Shown here piece after piece: positions 41,031 through 53,063 of a stretch of DNA of 64,000 nt (position 1 is the stretch's first letter; every line of letters starts with the position of its first letter). The stretch lies in the NCBI GenBank assembly GCA_963978895.1, contig OZ022241.1, positions 6,762,653-6,826,652 on the forward strand. The letters run 5' to 3'. A program made the position numbers and the translations under genes. This DNA comes from Erpobdella octoculata (lineage: Eukaryota > Annelida > Clitellata > Hirudinida > Erpobdellidae). The notes below the pieces were generated by a model. The model had not been told where the DNA came from. It was given only the letters and a program-made list of their open reading frames with translations, and ran no database searches.

Positions 41031-43448
41031 TTACATAAAGTGAGACTTTTTCAAGAATTTTACGACGCATTCGTTTGGCATGGGAAAAGGTTTAGCTGCA
41101 ATATTTATTACATGTAAAAAAATATTCTTACTCAACAAAATATAACTATGAAATATATTTGTTTGTGAAATAATAAATTTTACCAAAACTTATTTAATAG
41201 ATAACATAATTCCTAAAATAGAATTACCCAATTCTGCAAGTGTTGCATCATCCTTAGCTTTTTCAGCTGGAGTGAAAGCAGCACAGAATTTTTCGACATC
41301 TGTTTTAAAACGATAATAAAAAATTTGTTTTGATCCTAGGCAGATAAAATTGATTATTATATGCACATGATTAAAATAAATACAATTATTATTAAGTATA
41401 ATATAATTTTAAATTAGGTTGTTAAAATAAATTATTTACATACCATCAAAAGTCAACGGTTCCACAAATTCTTTAGGATAAAAAATATAATAAAATTAAA
41501 AAAAATTATTTTTTTAATTAATTATTTTTAAATTTAATTTAAATACTATAAACGAAAACAATTAAAAGCTGTTTGTTTATAAAAAAAATCACTAGTATTT
41601 AATTCATTTGTATTAAAAAATAACTTTTTATATTTTATTTATTAAGTAATAAAGTAAATTAAATAAAATTAATTCTAATAATTTAAAAAAATTGCTTTCA
41701 ATTTAAAAAAAAAACTTGAACAAAATTTTTTCTGAACTACAATCACTCAACTTTCTAAACTTTCAAAGTAAGTTTCAGCACATTCAGGTATTGTGTGGGA
41801 CTTGTCCTTAGATATAGAGATAGCTTCGGCTGCAAAATTTATAACTTCGATAAATAAGAATCATTTTTATTTATTAATATCAATAATTTAACAATTAGAA
41901 AAACTTAATTTAATAAATAAAACACGTTTATGAAATGGTGAAGAATTTACATTTTTCTGGAAGTTCGCCAGACTCCTCAAATTCACCACAGAAACCTTTG
42001 GAAACTGGTTTAATAAACACATTTTGTTAGTTTACTGTGTTGGTTTAATAATTCGTATTTTTATTTGTTAGTAATAAAATAATTATAAATTTTATAGTGC
42101 GTACCTTCTATGAAGAACTTCATGCCACCATCTTCTAAATAAAAATAATATTAACAGACAAATTAGTATAGTTTATACATGCTCTTAAATTTTTTTTGCA
42201 TTTGTCCAAATGTCGATGCTATGTCCGCAGACGCTTAGAAGCTTGGAGGATCAATAAAAATTAACTATCTTGAAAAAAATTAAAATTCAATTTAAAACAA
42301 ATAACTATGAAAAAACTTAAAAAACAAAATTATTAAAAAATAAATTAAAGATTATTTTCTAATGTCATAGTAACTACAAACATCCTTAGTTCACTATTCA
42401 CCGGGGTAATATTTTTACGATACAATGCGTTATAACTATTACCAAGCCGGTAGCCGAGGAAAAAAGCGGTAACACTGCTGTTGTCGGTTTTTCCAAAACG
42501 ATTAATTAATAAAGATGTACATATTTTCTAAAGGGTTATGGTAGGATTAGGGCTAGGGTTAGGCTAGGGCTAGGGTATAAATGTAGACCTGGTTTCCTTT
42601 TTCAGGTAGACTGCCAGCATAGTAGCAATTTTACCGATTGCAACCACGACGACCACCGAAGCAATAGCAGCGACCGATACAATGTCACTACAAAATTTTT
42701 CAGCTATCTTAAAATTTTTTTTTTAATTTTTAAATATACTTTTACTTGTTATATTAAATACATGGTATTAATTTACTTAAGCGGGTTTGGCCTACAGTAG
42801 CCACTTTAGGAACTTACAGTAGTCCCATTGCGAACCTTTCCCTAACCACTTCAACCCGTCAAAATAAATGATTGCCAAATACATTTTGTTTAAGCAACTA
42901 AAAATAAACGTCATGACATCAAAACCTATAAATCATTCTTGACCACATCTAATTTTTTACTGCGACATTTGGTGATCGTTACAAATTTGTTGAAAAAACA
43001 GCTGTTTAAGTGCTATAAACTTGTTTGTGTTTGTAAGCATATAAAATTTGGATGGTTGCGTTTTTTAAAAAAAAATCATTAAGCTGTAATTTTTTTAAAA
43101 ATAATTAAAATATTTTATTCAAGCTGCTATATTCTCAACCTGCGTAAGTTTTGGACACCGGCGATTAGATGTTTTACGCGTTAAATATCAAATCGCAGAC
43201 TTTTTGCTTTTACCGATAAACGTTTTATCTTCATACCAGTAGTTATTGATACCTACGGACTGTAACAGAAAACCAACAAAACGTCAAATTAAAATAGGAA
43301 AAAAGGTTTGTGTAGTCACAAATCATTCTCAAAAAGTTGTTTTCTCAAAATGTTACAATTTAAAAAAAAACTTCAAAACTTTACCAGCTTTTACAAAGCA
43401 GACGTTTGCAACAACCAAGATCAAAGCTCCAACAATAACTCCGTTCAT
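41031..43448 (-). CDS. g2: secreted four-Cys small-exon family protein
   Basis: Seven exons: 43385-43448 (64 nt), 42105-42134 (30), 41951-42004 (54), 41752-41829 (78), 41444-41470 (27), 41228-41299 (72), 41031-41095 (65, TAA). GT-AG throughout, every junction phase 1, product 129 aa. Signal peptide MNGVIVGALILVVANVCFV. Mature Cys at 37, 66, 90 and 118. Two modules: FFIEVSKGFC...ECAETYFESLE and FVEPLTFDDVEKFC...NECVVKFLKK, with a conserved AKPFPMP before the last Cys. It is likely a small helical secreted protein with two disulfides; no family or function recognised. Intron 1 (about 1250 bp) carries a TTAGGG-like tract and a piece shared with 33870-33930. Close paralogue of g3. Confidence 0.82.
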
Positions 43449-43540
43449 TTTTCTTAGTTTTTTGTAACTTCTGAAAACCAATCAAAAAGTAAGTTATGTT
43501 TGACTAACATATCGAATCTGACTTGCTTTTATATCATTTT
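43449..43540 (-). promoter_or_regulatory. g2 core promoter with TATA box
   Basis: Minus strand: ATATAAAAG at about 43526-43534, then CAAGTCAGATTCGATATGTT and AGTCAAACATAACTTAC, about 80 bases before the ATG. The block is almost identical in g3 and g4, suggesting co-regulation of the cluster. Confidence 0.6.
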
Positions 43541-44117
43541 ATTAACAAAAAGCTTTCTTGTTTCAATATCTCGTTTCTACTATTGAACAGTCAGAACAAA
43601 AAGAGTTCTATTGAATGTTTTAATCAATAACCATACAATTTTTTTTTATATCGATGAGAATAATTTAATTTTATAAACTTTGTGTATTGTTTAAAAGTAA
43701 AATATTATCAATTTCAAATCCATCTTTCAGTTCGTCTTTTTCACTTTTTTAAGCAGTGTTTTCTTTTTTTTTAATTACTTACATTTACTTCATCACAGGT
43801 CTTGCTTGCATGCAAATCTTGGAAATGAAAATTAATAAACTTCTCGTCATCCAATAGATCTGAAACTTAGATTGTAAAATTCGATATTATAATAATAAAT
43901 CTAAAATATTTGTACAGTTTTCTGAAAAAATTCTTATATAAGATTAAAAACTTGTTTCTATATGCTTAAAAAAACAAATAAAACACAATTATATAAATAA
44001 ATGAAGACATCTTGACAAAAATACGGATTTGTCAAAATTACCTTAAATTATTATGTTTCGATTGCAGCCCCATCTAACACCTTATCACAAAGTAATAACA
44101 TACCTACTTACTTACGT

Positions 44118-44497
44118 ACATACATACATATATACATACATAGAGATATACATACATAGAGATATACATACATACATACATACATACATACATACATACA
44201 TACATACATACATACATACATACATACATACATACATACATACATACATACATACATACATACATACATACATACATACATACATACATACATACATACA
44301 TACATACATACATACATACATACATACATACATACATACATACATACATACATACATACATACATACATACATACATACATACATACATACATACATACA
44401 TACATACATACATACATACATACATACATACATACATACATACATACATACATACATACATACATACATACATACATACATACATACATACATACAT
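44118..44497. repeat. (CATA)n microsatellite
   Basis: About 380 bases of nearly pure CATA repeats just beyond the duplicated g2 block. A similar array follows the g3 block. Confidence 0.97.
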
Positions 44498-45148
44498 TGA
44501 AAATCATGTAATGGATGCATTCATAAATTTAAAAAAGTTGTAGTACATGGTTTTTACGGCTTATTTTTCCCAATGCTTTTATCTACTCGTCGTCTCTGTT
44601 TGTTTCTCTGTCTGTTTCAAATCTTGCAATCAATTTTTGAGTCACTTCCTGATGATAGATTTTTTTCAAATTTTGCATACATGCTCAAAATAGAAGACAA
44701 TGCAATATTCAATTATTAGTTTTACAATAAACAAGAAACCGCAAATTGAATAAAATTTTTCTCATGGGAAGCTAGCTAAGTTGTTTATTTAACATGATGT
44801 GGTAGTCTGGAAGTTTGCCAAGGGAATTGTGAAGCTAGTCAAGTAAAGCGGTTTGTTTATTCAACTCAACATTAAGTGCTTGGACTGGCTTGGAGACCTA
44901 GTTTTCTCTGAATAAATAGAGAGTAAGTTTTTTATGATAATCAATTTGTCAATTATCATTATCATGGTTGGGCAGATAAAAATTAAGATTAAAAGATTGA
45001 TTGCAAAATTTGTGTTTTAATTACATATAAAAGCATTGGGTTTTAAAAATTCGTTTTTAATTTACTTGTTTTAAATACTTTTATTTAACTTCACTCGTCT
45101 CTCTGTTTGTTGGTTTGTTGGTTAGTTAGTTTGTCTGTGGTGATCAAA

Positions 45149-45219
<71 letters not shown>

Positions 45220-45579
45220 TTAGATAATGTTGGTCACATTACAATACGCCGAAAAGAGCAATAATTAGCTGCGGATTTGATTTTATGCTTTGACTTTAAT
45301 GACTAATTGTATAATTTGAATTACATTTGACAAAATATTTCAACTAACGTAGCTAATCCCTTCTGTCTACCTGTGTCATTACCGATTTGTAAACATCCGC
45401 TTTTATAATATTTACATTTTAACAAGTTTCGAGCCGCTTGCCAAAATCTCAAACCATTAGTAAGTATTTATGTATATATCTACTGGTATATTATTTTATT
45501 TAAAGTGTATATACCTGACATTTTAGAATTCTAATTGTATTGCTGGTTCTTATATGTTTATTTTATACAATTGATTTTA
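44498..45579. repeat. Intergenic DNA with repeat A fragments and (TA)n
   Basis: A diverged minus-strand copy of repeat A occupies about 44575-44715 (TTTCAAATCTTGCAATCA, GCATACATGCTCAAAATAGA), another fragment about 45085-45150, and (TA)n 45153-45214. No gene is seen. Confidence 0.55.
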
Positions 45580-45623
45580 GGGGTTCTGACGATGGCAGAT
45601 GCCGAAACCGGCCGGTCAACCCC
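45580..45623 (+). ncRNA. Hammerhead-ribozyme-like motif
   Basis: Stem I is GGGGTT (45580-45585) paired with AACCCC (45618-45623), perfect 6 bp. The core CTGACGA (45586-45592) fits CUGANGA. Stem II is GGC/GCC with an AGAT loop and one unpaired T next to the core. GAAA follows at 45604-45607, then a minimal stem III CCGGCCGG and TC. Predicted cleavage is after C45617. Short stem III and location in a repeat context resemble hammerheads described in Penelope-like elements. The bulged T beside stem II is a departure from the consensus. Confidence 0.6.
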
Positions 45624-45915
45624 AATAATAAATTATGTTCCAGAAAAGGTGTTGAGTATATTAGGTTTGAAATGGAGACGTTTGGAAGAGTTGGCTCAAA
45701 AGTTAATTAATAGAAAATGGGCCGTAATATTTAATCGAGCTTGCTTAAATGAAAAACTTGTCCCAAAGTATTGCCTTAATATATATATATATAGAAAGGG
45801 TTTTAAAAAATTCGGCCTGGATCGTCTTATTTCAAAGAATATACAATCCGAATATTGTAACGCGTCGTGGGTGGGTAAAATGCAGACCGCGGACTTATAT
45901 TTAAATAAATGTTAA
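45592..45915 (+). pseudogene. Possible Penelope-like element N-terminal fragment
   Basis: The open frame beginning MADAETGRSTPIINYVPEKV overlaps the hammerhead-like motif and continues with INRKWAVIFNRACLNEKLVP and KYCLNIYI. The pattern (hydrophobic)F..(A)C....L.PKY resembles the region ahead of the reverse transcriptase in Penelope-like elements. A related piece, LNEHLVPKYCKKL, occurs on the minus strand near 37510-37545. No catalytic reverse transcriptase or GIY-YIG domain is present. Assignment rests on a short motif plus the ribozyme and is tentative. Confidence 0.35.
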
Positions 45916-45920
45916 CGAAA

Positions 45921-46230
45921 AATTTAGAATTTTTTTATATTTTATTTATTAATAATAATTACAGCTAAAATTCAACCAAATACGTTATTTACTGAATCTT
46001 GGTTATTTATTAAGCTGAATAGTTTCGGTTGCTAAGGTCACGAGTTTTTTTCATTATATGAATTAAATGTTAACAAACAATTTATAAAATTTTATATTTT
46101 ATTTATTAACAATTTAATATAAATACATATTTACAACTAAAATTCAAGCGAATACGTTATTTACTGAATCTTGGTTATTTTTTTTAATAGTTAAATAGTT
46201 TCGGTTGCTAAGGTGACGAGTTTTTTCAGG
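45921..46230 (+). repeat. 172-bp tandem duplication
   Basis: Two copies of a segment containing ATACGTTATTTACTGAATCT, TGGTTATT and AGTTTCGGTTGCTAAGGT, spaced 172 bases apart, directly after the Penelope-like fragment. The second copy is followed by GAAACGCGTCGGGCGTGCG. Tandem terminal repeats are usual for Penelope-like elements, so this may be part of the same element. Confidence 0.55.
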
Positions 46231-46385
46231 TATGAAACGCGTCGGGCGTGCGTAATAAAATTCAAATCCGTATTTGCGTAAAAAAATCATATTTAGTTTA
46301 CGTAACAACGTTTGAAGGCTTCAAGCAAGTTTTAGCAAATCTATTTTACATTTTATGGGCTAAAAATAGTTAAGAAAGAATTAAA

Positions 46386-46435
46386 AAGAGAAAATGAGCG
46401 CGAGCGAGAACGGGAATGGGAGAGCAAGCGCCTGA
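46386..46435 (+). repeat. Remnant of the Helitron minisatellite
   Basis: GAGCGCGAGCGAGAACGGGA followed by ATGGGAGAGCAAGCG is GC-rich against its surroundings and matches the degenerate edge of the 18-bp array at 24-25 kb. No Helitron ends are visible. Confidence 0.45.
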
Positions 46436-46499
46436 ATTATCGAGATATAAACGGCTCAACTCAAAAGCATTTCTTTAACAAATTTATTTTTTTATCTTT

Positions 46500-47240
46500 A
46501 CTTGTTTATATTAGTTTTATACACTTGTTCTAGATTATTATGATTTAATTTGAGGTTTTTTGTGCCCCCATGCATCAAACCTTTCTATTAAAACAATTTT
46601 CGACAAAAGCTAAAATCTTCAAAAATATCTAAATTTTTGTGATAAATTTTCACAGAATTTTTCAAAATTTTGACTTTTTTTTTATATTTGTTTCATACAC
46701 TTGTTATAAAGTTTTGTGGTCTAATTTGGCGTTCTTTGAGCTTCCATGCATCAAACCTTTTTATAAAAAACAAATTTTAACTAGATTTAAAAACTTCAAA
46801 AAAATCGAAAGTTTTGTGATACCGGTATTGCAGAATTTTTCAAAATTTTGACTTTTCTTGATACTAGTTTTATACAAATGTTCTAAATTGTTATGATCTA
46901 ATTTGAGGTTTTTTTGCCTCTATGCATCATGTATTTCTATAAAGACCATTTTCAACAAAATTTCAAAATTTCAAAAAATTAGAAGATTTTGTGATACCGA
47001 TATCGCAGATTTTTTCAAATTTTTGAATTTTCTTGATCTTAGTTTTATTCACTTGTTCTTGATCGTTATGATCTGATTCGAGGTTTTGTGTGCCCCCATT
47101 CATGAGACCTTTTTATAAAATCAACTTTCTACAAAATTTAAAAACTTCAAAGAATTTTAAAATTTTGTGATACCGGTATTGCAGAATTTTTCAAAATTTT
47201 GACTTTTTTTATATTAGTTTTTTACACTTGTTTTTCAACG
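46500..47240. repeat. ~176-bp tandem (satellite-like) repeat, four copies
   Basis: Four diverged monomers of 175-176 bases, aligned on CCCATGCATCAAACCTTT (46567, 46742, about 46918, about 47094), each ending GATACCGGTATTGCAGAATT then TTTCAAAATTTTGAC. No coding potential is evident. Monomer length is close to a nucleosome repeat. Confidence 0.8.
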
Positions 47241-49500
47241 CAAGACACTTTTTTTTCATCGTGCTGGGGAGTTAGGTCATCAGAATCTTTAAAGCTGAGA
47301 ATGACTTCGAAACTGCAGTATTAAAAACTAGGATCGTCTCAATCAGACAAAAGAAAGTTATCACAGATGACAAAACAGTATTTTTTTTTAAAGAAAGTGG
47401 TTTTTTCTGTTTTTTGGTAGACATTTTTCCGGGAGTTACTAAGCAAATCTTTTCCGTGAGTTAACTTCTAAACTGGAACAGTTCAAGCAAAACTTGATCA
47501 ACTCCCCTTTTTTTTATATTTCGGACAGCAAGATGTTTTCATGGCTACAAGTATAACTTTGAGCAGCTGCTCTTGTTTTAGGAATTGGTCTGTCTTTATA
47601 AAAGGTACCTTTAATTGATTGATGAAATGCTTCGAGAATGAAATGAAAATGTTTTTTGTATTACTCTTCTGGACTACCCGCAAAAGCTTTAGCATTGTAA
47701 TGTTTCGTTTTTTCAAGTTTTAGAAATGTTAATGTTTGCTGATTTGTATGAAGTTTTTGATGCACTGATGAAAACTCAATAGAATATTTTATCCGCAATG
47801 TTTCTTTTGCCTTCAAAAACCTTCCGTATAGCCATAAACTGCGATGTGACATTTCCGATGTTTTGCGTAAAGCCCTACAGAAACCGGCTGAAAAAACCGT
47901 TTTGGCCACGCAGTTTTTAAATATTTGCGGAAATTAAGAAACCTGTGAAATTGTTTTGTGGCTGCCCCAGTGAGCTGTTCAATTTTCTTCACACGCTTTT
48001 GAGAAGAAAGAATACAATAACAAAGTATGTTCGTACATCTGAACTTATTCCTGATTGTCGGATCATCACAGCACTTGGAGCCAGTCAGGTTTAAATGACA
48101 GTTGAAGTAAATTACTGAATAAAAATGTTAATACCAGATTATTACTTTACACTCATTGAATATGTCCAGTTTAGCTGTAGCGCTGTAATAACCTCAACAA
48201 TAATCTACGGTTAGACCCACTTGTCCAAAAAAAGCCAGTAAACAGTTGGGATATTCCTTGAATCTGCACATGCAGAAATCTGGCCACATTTTTATTTTTG
48301 TTTAAACGTTCACTCAAATAACAAATAACTACTGCAGTGAAAACCTGCTATTAATGAGTTTAGACCTATTTTAAAAAGAAAAATGTCCTTCTCAGTTTTG
48401 CTTGTTGGAGGTGTAAATAGTTTTGAGATATTATTTGAAATAATATTAAAAGTCGAGAGGTAAATTTAGTAAAGATAGAGTTTCAGGATACAGCAAATAG
48501 AATGAAGTTGCCAGCTAAGTAAAAAATTAAATTTAAAATATTTGGTTAAAACTGTTAAAGGTTATTCTTGCAGTTATAGAAAATATCTTGCTGCTTGAAA
48601 TTTTAGAAGTAGTCGAGTTCTTTGAGTTTGACTTCAACCGTTCCAGTTTGGAAGTCAACACATGGAGAAGTCTTGTTTAGTCACACCCACAGAAATTTCT
48701 ACTAAAGAACATGAAAAGTCATTATTCTTGTAAATATTATTTTCCTATCTGTCTGTCTACCAATTCTAAAAGGAAATCGTAATCTAATCGAGAATATTTA
48801 ATAAAGGTATCGTAATCTAATCGAGAATATTTAATAAAGGTATCGCAATTTAGTGCTTCAAATGGCCATACGTAGTAGCTATGAATACCGTTTCAATGTC
48901 TTAAGTTTAATAACTTTAATTGAGAGGTGATTTGGTTCATACGGTAATTTTTAAGCACAATATGTATAAGTTCAAAACATGTGGTAGATTTTACCTTATT
49001 GAAACAAAATAATTTTTTTTTAAATTTTTTATTGACTTTAGGTTTATTAAATTAAATGTTCAATATTTTTATCATCAAAACAAGATTTTTCGGAATGTCA
49101 GGAAGTCAAACATTGTCTTTCATAATGTAGTTATGTCGGTTTCATCTGGTAAACATTTAAAATTAAAAAGTTAATATAATATGGACGATAATTGAATATA
49201 TCCTGAATATTTTGTTATGCTTAAAATAAGTTAGGTTAAATAGTTTCAATTTAAAGTAAACGTGTGGATTGGTTAGTTTAAATACAAACCTATTTTGAAA
49301 TTTGACCATCAATTATAAACACAAATTGTAATAATTATAAACTTGAAACCAAAATTAGAGAGGTTTGTTGAAAAATACATGTTTAGGATAAATTAAATTA
49401 CAACATAATTAAACTGTCTTTTATATGTTATTTTTTCTGAACATTCAATAAAAAATTAAATTAAAACCAGAACTTTCAGTAAAAAACACATATTTTTAGC
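47241..49500. pseudogene. Degenerate hAT debris and 3' flank of g3
   Basis: The minus strand at about 47275-47335 reads AVSKSFSALKIL then stops, a decayed hAT dimerisation motif. The open frame 47661-47909 (-) is of unknown origin. 48530-48760 aligns in plus orientation with 39540-39740. A 33-bp unit (CGTAATCTAATCGAGAATAT...) is tandemly doubled at 48778-48843. The rest is the AT-rich g3 flank. Confidence 0.45.
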
Positions 49501-49509
49501 ACATAACAT

Positions 49510-49925
49510 GTAAAAATAAAAAAATTATTTTTTTTAATGCTTTTATTTGCCTCATTATCTGAGTCAACGAACTAAATTTTTTGAATCTAAAACAACCGTT
49601 ACGCTCAATCTTGTACATTGTTTATTTCTTCCATATGAAATCAAAATTTATAAATTTAACCCGATGTATGGATAAGTTGTTATCTAACACTAACCCTAAC
49701 CCTAACACACATCTTTGATTAATTTTAATTGATTTAAGGCCTAATTCATGTCGGAGACATTCAGTTCATGTATTGTCATCCAGAATAAAGTTTTCCTGAA
49801 AGTTTTAGAGCTCTAGGTGGTCGAAAAGTGGGTGAATTTTTGTTTCTAAGATTTGATTACCACAGACAAACAAACCAACAAACAAACAAAAAAACGAATG
49901 AAGTTGAATAAAAACATTAAAAAAC
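49510..49925 (+). repeat. Insert with inverted TTAGGG units and repeat A copy 3
   Basis: Absent from the corresponding place after g2. It contains CTAACCCTAACCCTAAC at about 49688-49705 and, at 49745-49925, the repeat A landmarks TTCATGTATTGTCATCCAGA and CTAAGATTTGATTACCACAG with an ACAAACAAACAAACA tail. Confidence 0.6.
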
Positions 49926-49945
49926 TGATTAAGAATTAAAATTAC

Positions 49946-51697
49946 CTAATGATCATGCTTTTTTAAGAATTCTATGACGCAGTCGTTTGGCATGGGAAAA
50001 GGTTTAGCTGCAATATTTATAACATGCAAAAACTATTTTTACTCAACAAAATATAGCAATATATATATTTTTTCATGAAAAAACCAATTTCACCAAAATT
50101 AATTTAATGGATAACATAGTTCCTAAAATAGAATTACCCAATTCTGCAAGTTGTGCATCATCCTTTGCTTTTTCAGCTGGAGTGAAAGCAGCACAGAATT
50201 TTTCAACATCTGTTTTAAAACAATAATAAAAATTTTGTTTGGATTATTCTATGCAATTAAATAAAATAAAGACAAATTAGGTTATGTATAATATAATTTT
50301 AAACTAAGTTATTGAAAGAATTAATTTACATACCATCAATAGTCAACGGTTTCACAAATTCTTTAGGATGAAAATATGAAAATATAATGAAAATAATGAA
50401 AAATTATTTTTTCAATTAATTAATTTTAAATTTAATTTATATATTAAAAATTAACAAAATTCAATAGCTGTTTGTTTATTACAAAAGTTTTTATTTGTAT
50501 TTTATACATTTGAATTAAAACAAAATAAACTGTTTGTATTTTTTATTAGTAATAAATTCAAATTAAATAAAATTAGTTCTAATAATTTAAATAAATTGTT
50601 TTATGTTTTTAAACAAAAACTTAAACAGAATTATTTTTTAAACTACAATCACTCAACTTTCTAAAGCTTCAAAATAAGTTTCAACACAGTCGGGTATTTT
50701 TATGGACTTGTCTATAGACATGGACATAGCTTTGGATGGAAAATTCATAAAATTAGTAAATAAGAATTACTTTTATTTATTAACATCAACATTTTAAAAA
50801 CTGGAAAACCTTAATTCAATAAATAAAATACGTTTTACGAAATAATACAAAAATTACATTTTTCTGGAAGTTCGCCAGATATTTCTAATTCATCACAGAA
50901 ATCTTTGGAAACTGTTTTAATAAGCACATAGTTTTAGTTTACTGTGTTTGTATATTAATTCATATTTTTATCTGTTAGTAATTAACTAATTATAAATTTA
51001 AAAATGCGTACCTTCAATGAAAAACTCCATGCCAGCATCTGAATAAAAATAAAATTAACACAAAAGTTAGTGTAGTTTCTACATGCTTTTATTAATTTTT
51101 ATTTCTCCGAATGTCCATGGGATGTCTGCAGACGTTTAGAAGCTCAGAAGATTTTTATAAAATTAACCAACTTTAAAAAATTTAAAATTTAATTTAACAG
51201 AAATAACTATGAAGAAAATTAAAAAACAAAAATTATTAAGAAATAAATTAATAAAGCATTTGATAATGACAAAAATTTTTTTATCGTTATAGTAACTACT
51301 ATTAACCGAGTTGCTATGAACATTTTCAACTATTTTAAAAGCATGTTTTTAATTTGTTAAATTTATTTTTGTTTGTTATAGTTCCTGTTTAAGCAACTAA
51401 AAAAATGTTATTAAATTTAAAAAGTCATTCTTAGCTACATCTAATGTTTTAAAGCGACTTTGGTGATGTGTTTCAAAATTGTTTAAAACAGCTTTTTATG
51501 TGTTGTAATTAAAACTGTAACAGAATACCAACAAAACGTCAAACTAAACTTGAAAAAAAATTTGTAATCATGTACTATTTTAAATAAAGATTTTCTCAAA
51601 ATGTTACTCTTTTAAAATACTTAAAAACTTTACCAGGTGTTGCAAAGCAGACATTCGCAACCACCAAGATCAAAGCTCCAAGTATAGCTGCGTTCAT
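49946..51697 (-). CDS. g3: secreted four-Cys small-exon family protein
   Basis: Seven exons: 51634-51697 (64 nt), 51012-51038 (27), 50858-50911 (54), 50658-50729 (72), 50334-50360 (27), 50138-50209 (72), 49946-50007 (62, TAG). Product 125 aa, all junctions phase 1. Signal peptide MNAAILGALILVVANVCFA; Cys at 36, 63, 87 and 115. Exon 6 (DVEKFCAAFTPAEKAKDDA) is almost identical to g2. At exon 4 the acceptor used by g2 and g4 (GCAG) is mutated to CCAT; the next AG, six bases downstream (CAAAG|CTATG), keeps frame and removes two residues. Function unknown, presumably the same as g2. Confidence 0.8.
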
Positions 51698-51790
51698 CTT
51701 TCTTAGTTTTTTAGAATTTCTAAAAACAAATCAAAAAGTAAGTTATGTTTGACTAACATATCAAATCTGACTTTTTTTTATATTATTTTG
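51698..51790 (-). promoter_or_regulatory. g3 core promoter
   Basis: Minus strand: AATATAAAAAAAGTCAGATT then TGATATGTTAGTCAAACATA, matching g2 and g4 base for base over most of its length. The TATA element here is TATAAAAA. Confidence 0.55.
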
Positions 51791-52281
51791 TAAACAAGAC
51801 TTTTCTGTTCAAAAATATCATTTCCTACTATTGAGCAGACAGAACTAAAACAATGTTATTGAATATTTTAATCAATGGCCATACAGTTTTTTATATCTAT
51901 AAAAAACTTTGATTCTATAAGCTTTGTGTATTGTTTAGAAATGAAATATTATCAATTTCAAATCCATCTTTGAGTTCTTACTTTTAATTTTTTAAACAGT
52001 GTTTTAGTTCTTTCAAATCCCTTATATTAACTTTACCACCAGTCTGGCTTGCATGCAAATCTTAGAAGTGAAAATTAACAAACATCCCGTAATCTGAAAC
52101 TGAGATTACAAATTTACTTAATATAACAATACAGTTCATTATATTCGCAGACTTTTCTGACAACATTCTTTGAATAGAAACAAATTTTTATCTATGTTTA
52201 AAAAAAATAAAAAACACAATTATACAATTATCCATACATACATACATACATACATACATACAACATACATTTATTATTATT
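51791..52281. other. Upstream flank of g3
   Basis: Aligns with the g2 upstream flank (43541-44000), including TATTATCAATTTCAAATCCA and GCTTGCATGCAAATCTT, then short CATA repeats. No gene is seen. Confidence 0.55.
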
Positions 52282-52489
52282 GAGATTTAGCATACGCCTT
52301 ATCAAGACAAGTCTTGCTCAAGGCGAGAGAGGGAGGGTACTTGCAAAGGCAGCCATTTATAGGCGCCTACCCCTTTAGCAAATGCGAGTGAACTCCTTGC
52401 TTAAGGGAGTTACGCTGGTGACGCCGGCGAGGTTTGAACTGCCGACCTAACGATCGACAGGCGAACGCTCTACCGCTCTGCCACCAGCG
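52282..52489 (-). mobile_element. tRNA-derived SINE, copy 2
   Basis: A 208-bp unit nearly identical to 1479-1686. The tRNA-like head is at 52413-52489 (minus). Here the A-box region reads TGGCAGAGCGGTAGAGC. The 3' side runs into AATAATAATAAATG. It is flanked on both sides by CATA repeats, so it inserted into or at the edge of the microsatellite. Confidence 0.75.
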
Positions 52490-52497
52490 CCTCTACA

Positions 52498-53050
52498 TAC
52501 ATACATACATACATACATTCATACATTCATGCATGCATGCATACATACATACATACATACATACATACATACATACATACATACATACATACATACATAC
52601 ATACATACAAACATACATACATACATACATACATACATACATACATACATACATACATACATACATACATACATACATACATACATACATACATACATAC
52701 ATACATACATACATACATACATACATACATACATACATACATACATACATACATACATACATACATACATACATACATACATACATACATACATACATAC
52801 ATACATACATACATACATACATACATACATGCATGCATGCATACATACATACATACATACATACATAAATACATACATACATACATACATACATACATAC
52901 ATACATACATACATACATACATACATACATACATACATACATACATACATACATACATACATACATACATACATACATACATACATACATACATACATAC
53001 ATACATACATACATACATACATACATACATACATACATACATACATACAT
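52498..53050. repeat. (CATA)n microsatellite, left boundary of the retrotransposon pair
   Basis: About 550 bases of CATA repeats with two GCATGCATGC interruptions. It ends directly at the 5' junction of the truncated retrotransposon copy, after a 13-base filler (AATAAGCACATGA). Confidence 0.97.
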
Positions 53051-53063
53051 AATAAGCACATGA

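Larger units (their letters stand above)
39540..44000. repeat. Segmental duplication unit containing g2
   Basis: Aligns in the same orientation with 48530-52210: hAT debris, 3' flank, all seven exons and introns, promoter and upstream DNA are in the same order. Length differences come from insertions, for example the TTAGGG-bearing insert in g2 intron 1 (about 42500-42690) and a repeat-A-bearing insert after g3. Gene g4 (62571 onward) is a third, more diverged unit cut by the window end. Confidence 0.75.

Noticed and set aside
45857..46260. Second and third hammerhead motifs around ACGCGTCG (45857, 46242)
   Set aside because: GAAACGCGTC is present at 46241, but the upstream CUGANGA core is damaged (GTGACGA) and stem II does not pair; at 45857 GAAA is absent.
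52413..52489. Functional tRNA gene
   Set aside because: The acceptor stem pairs, but the D, anticodon and T arms do not fold to a standard cloverleaf, and the unit continues into a 208-bp SINE body present twice.
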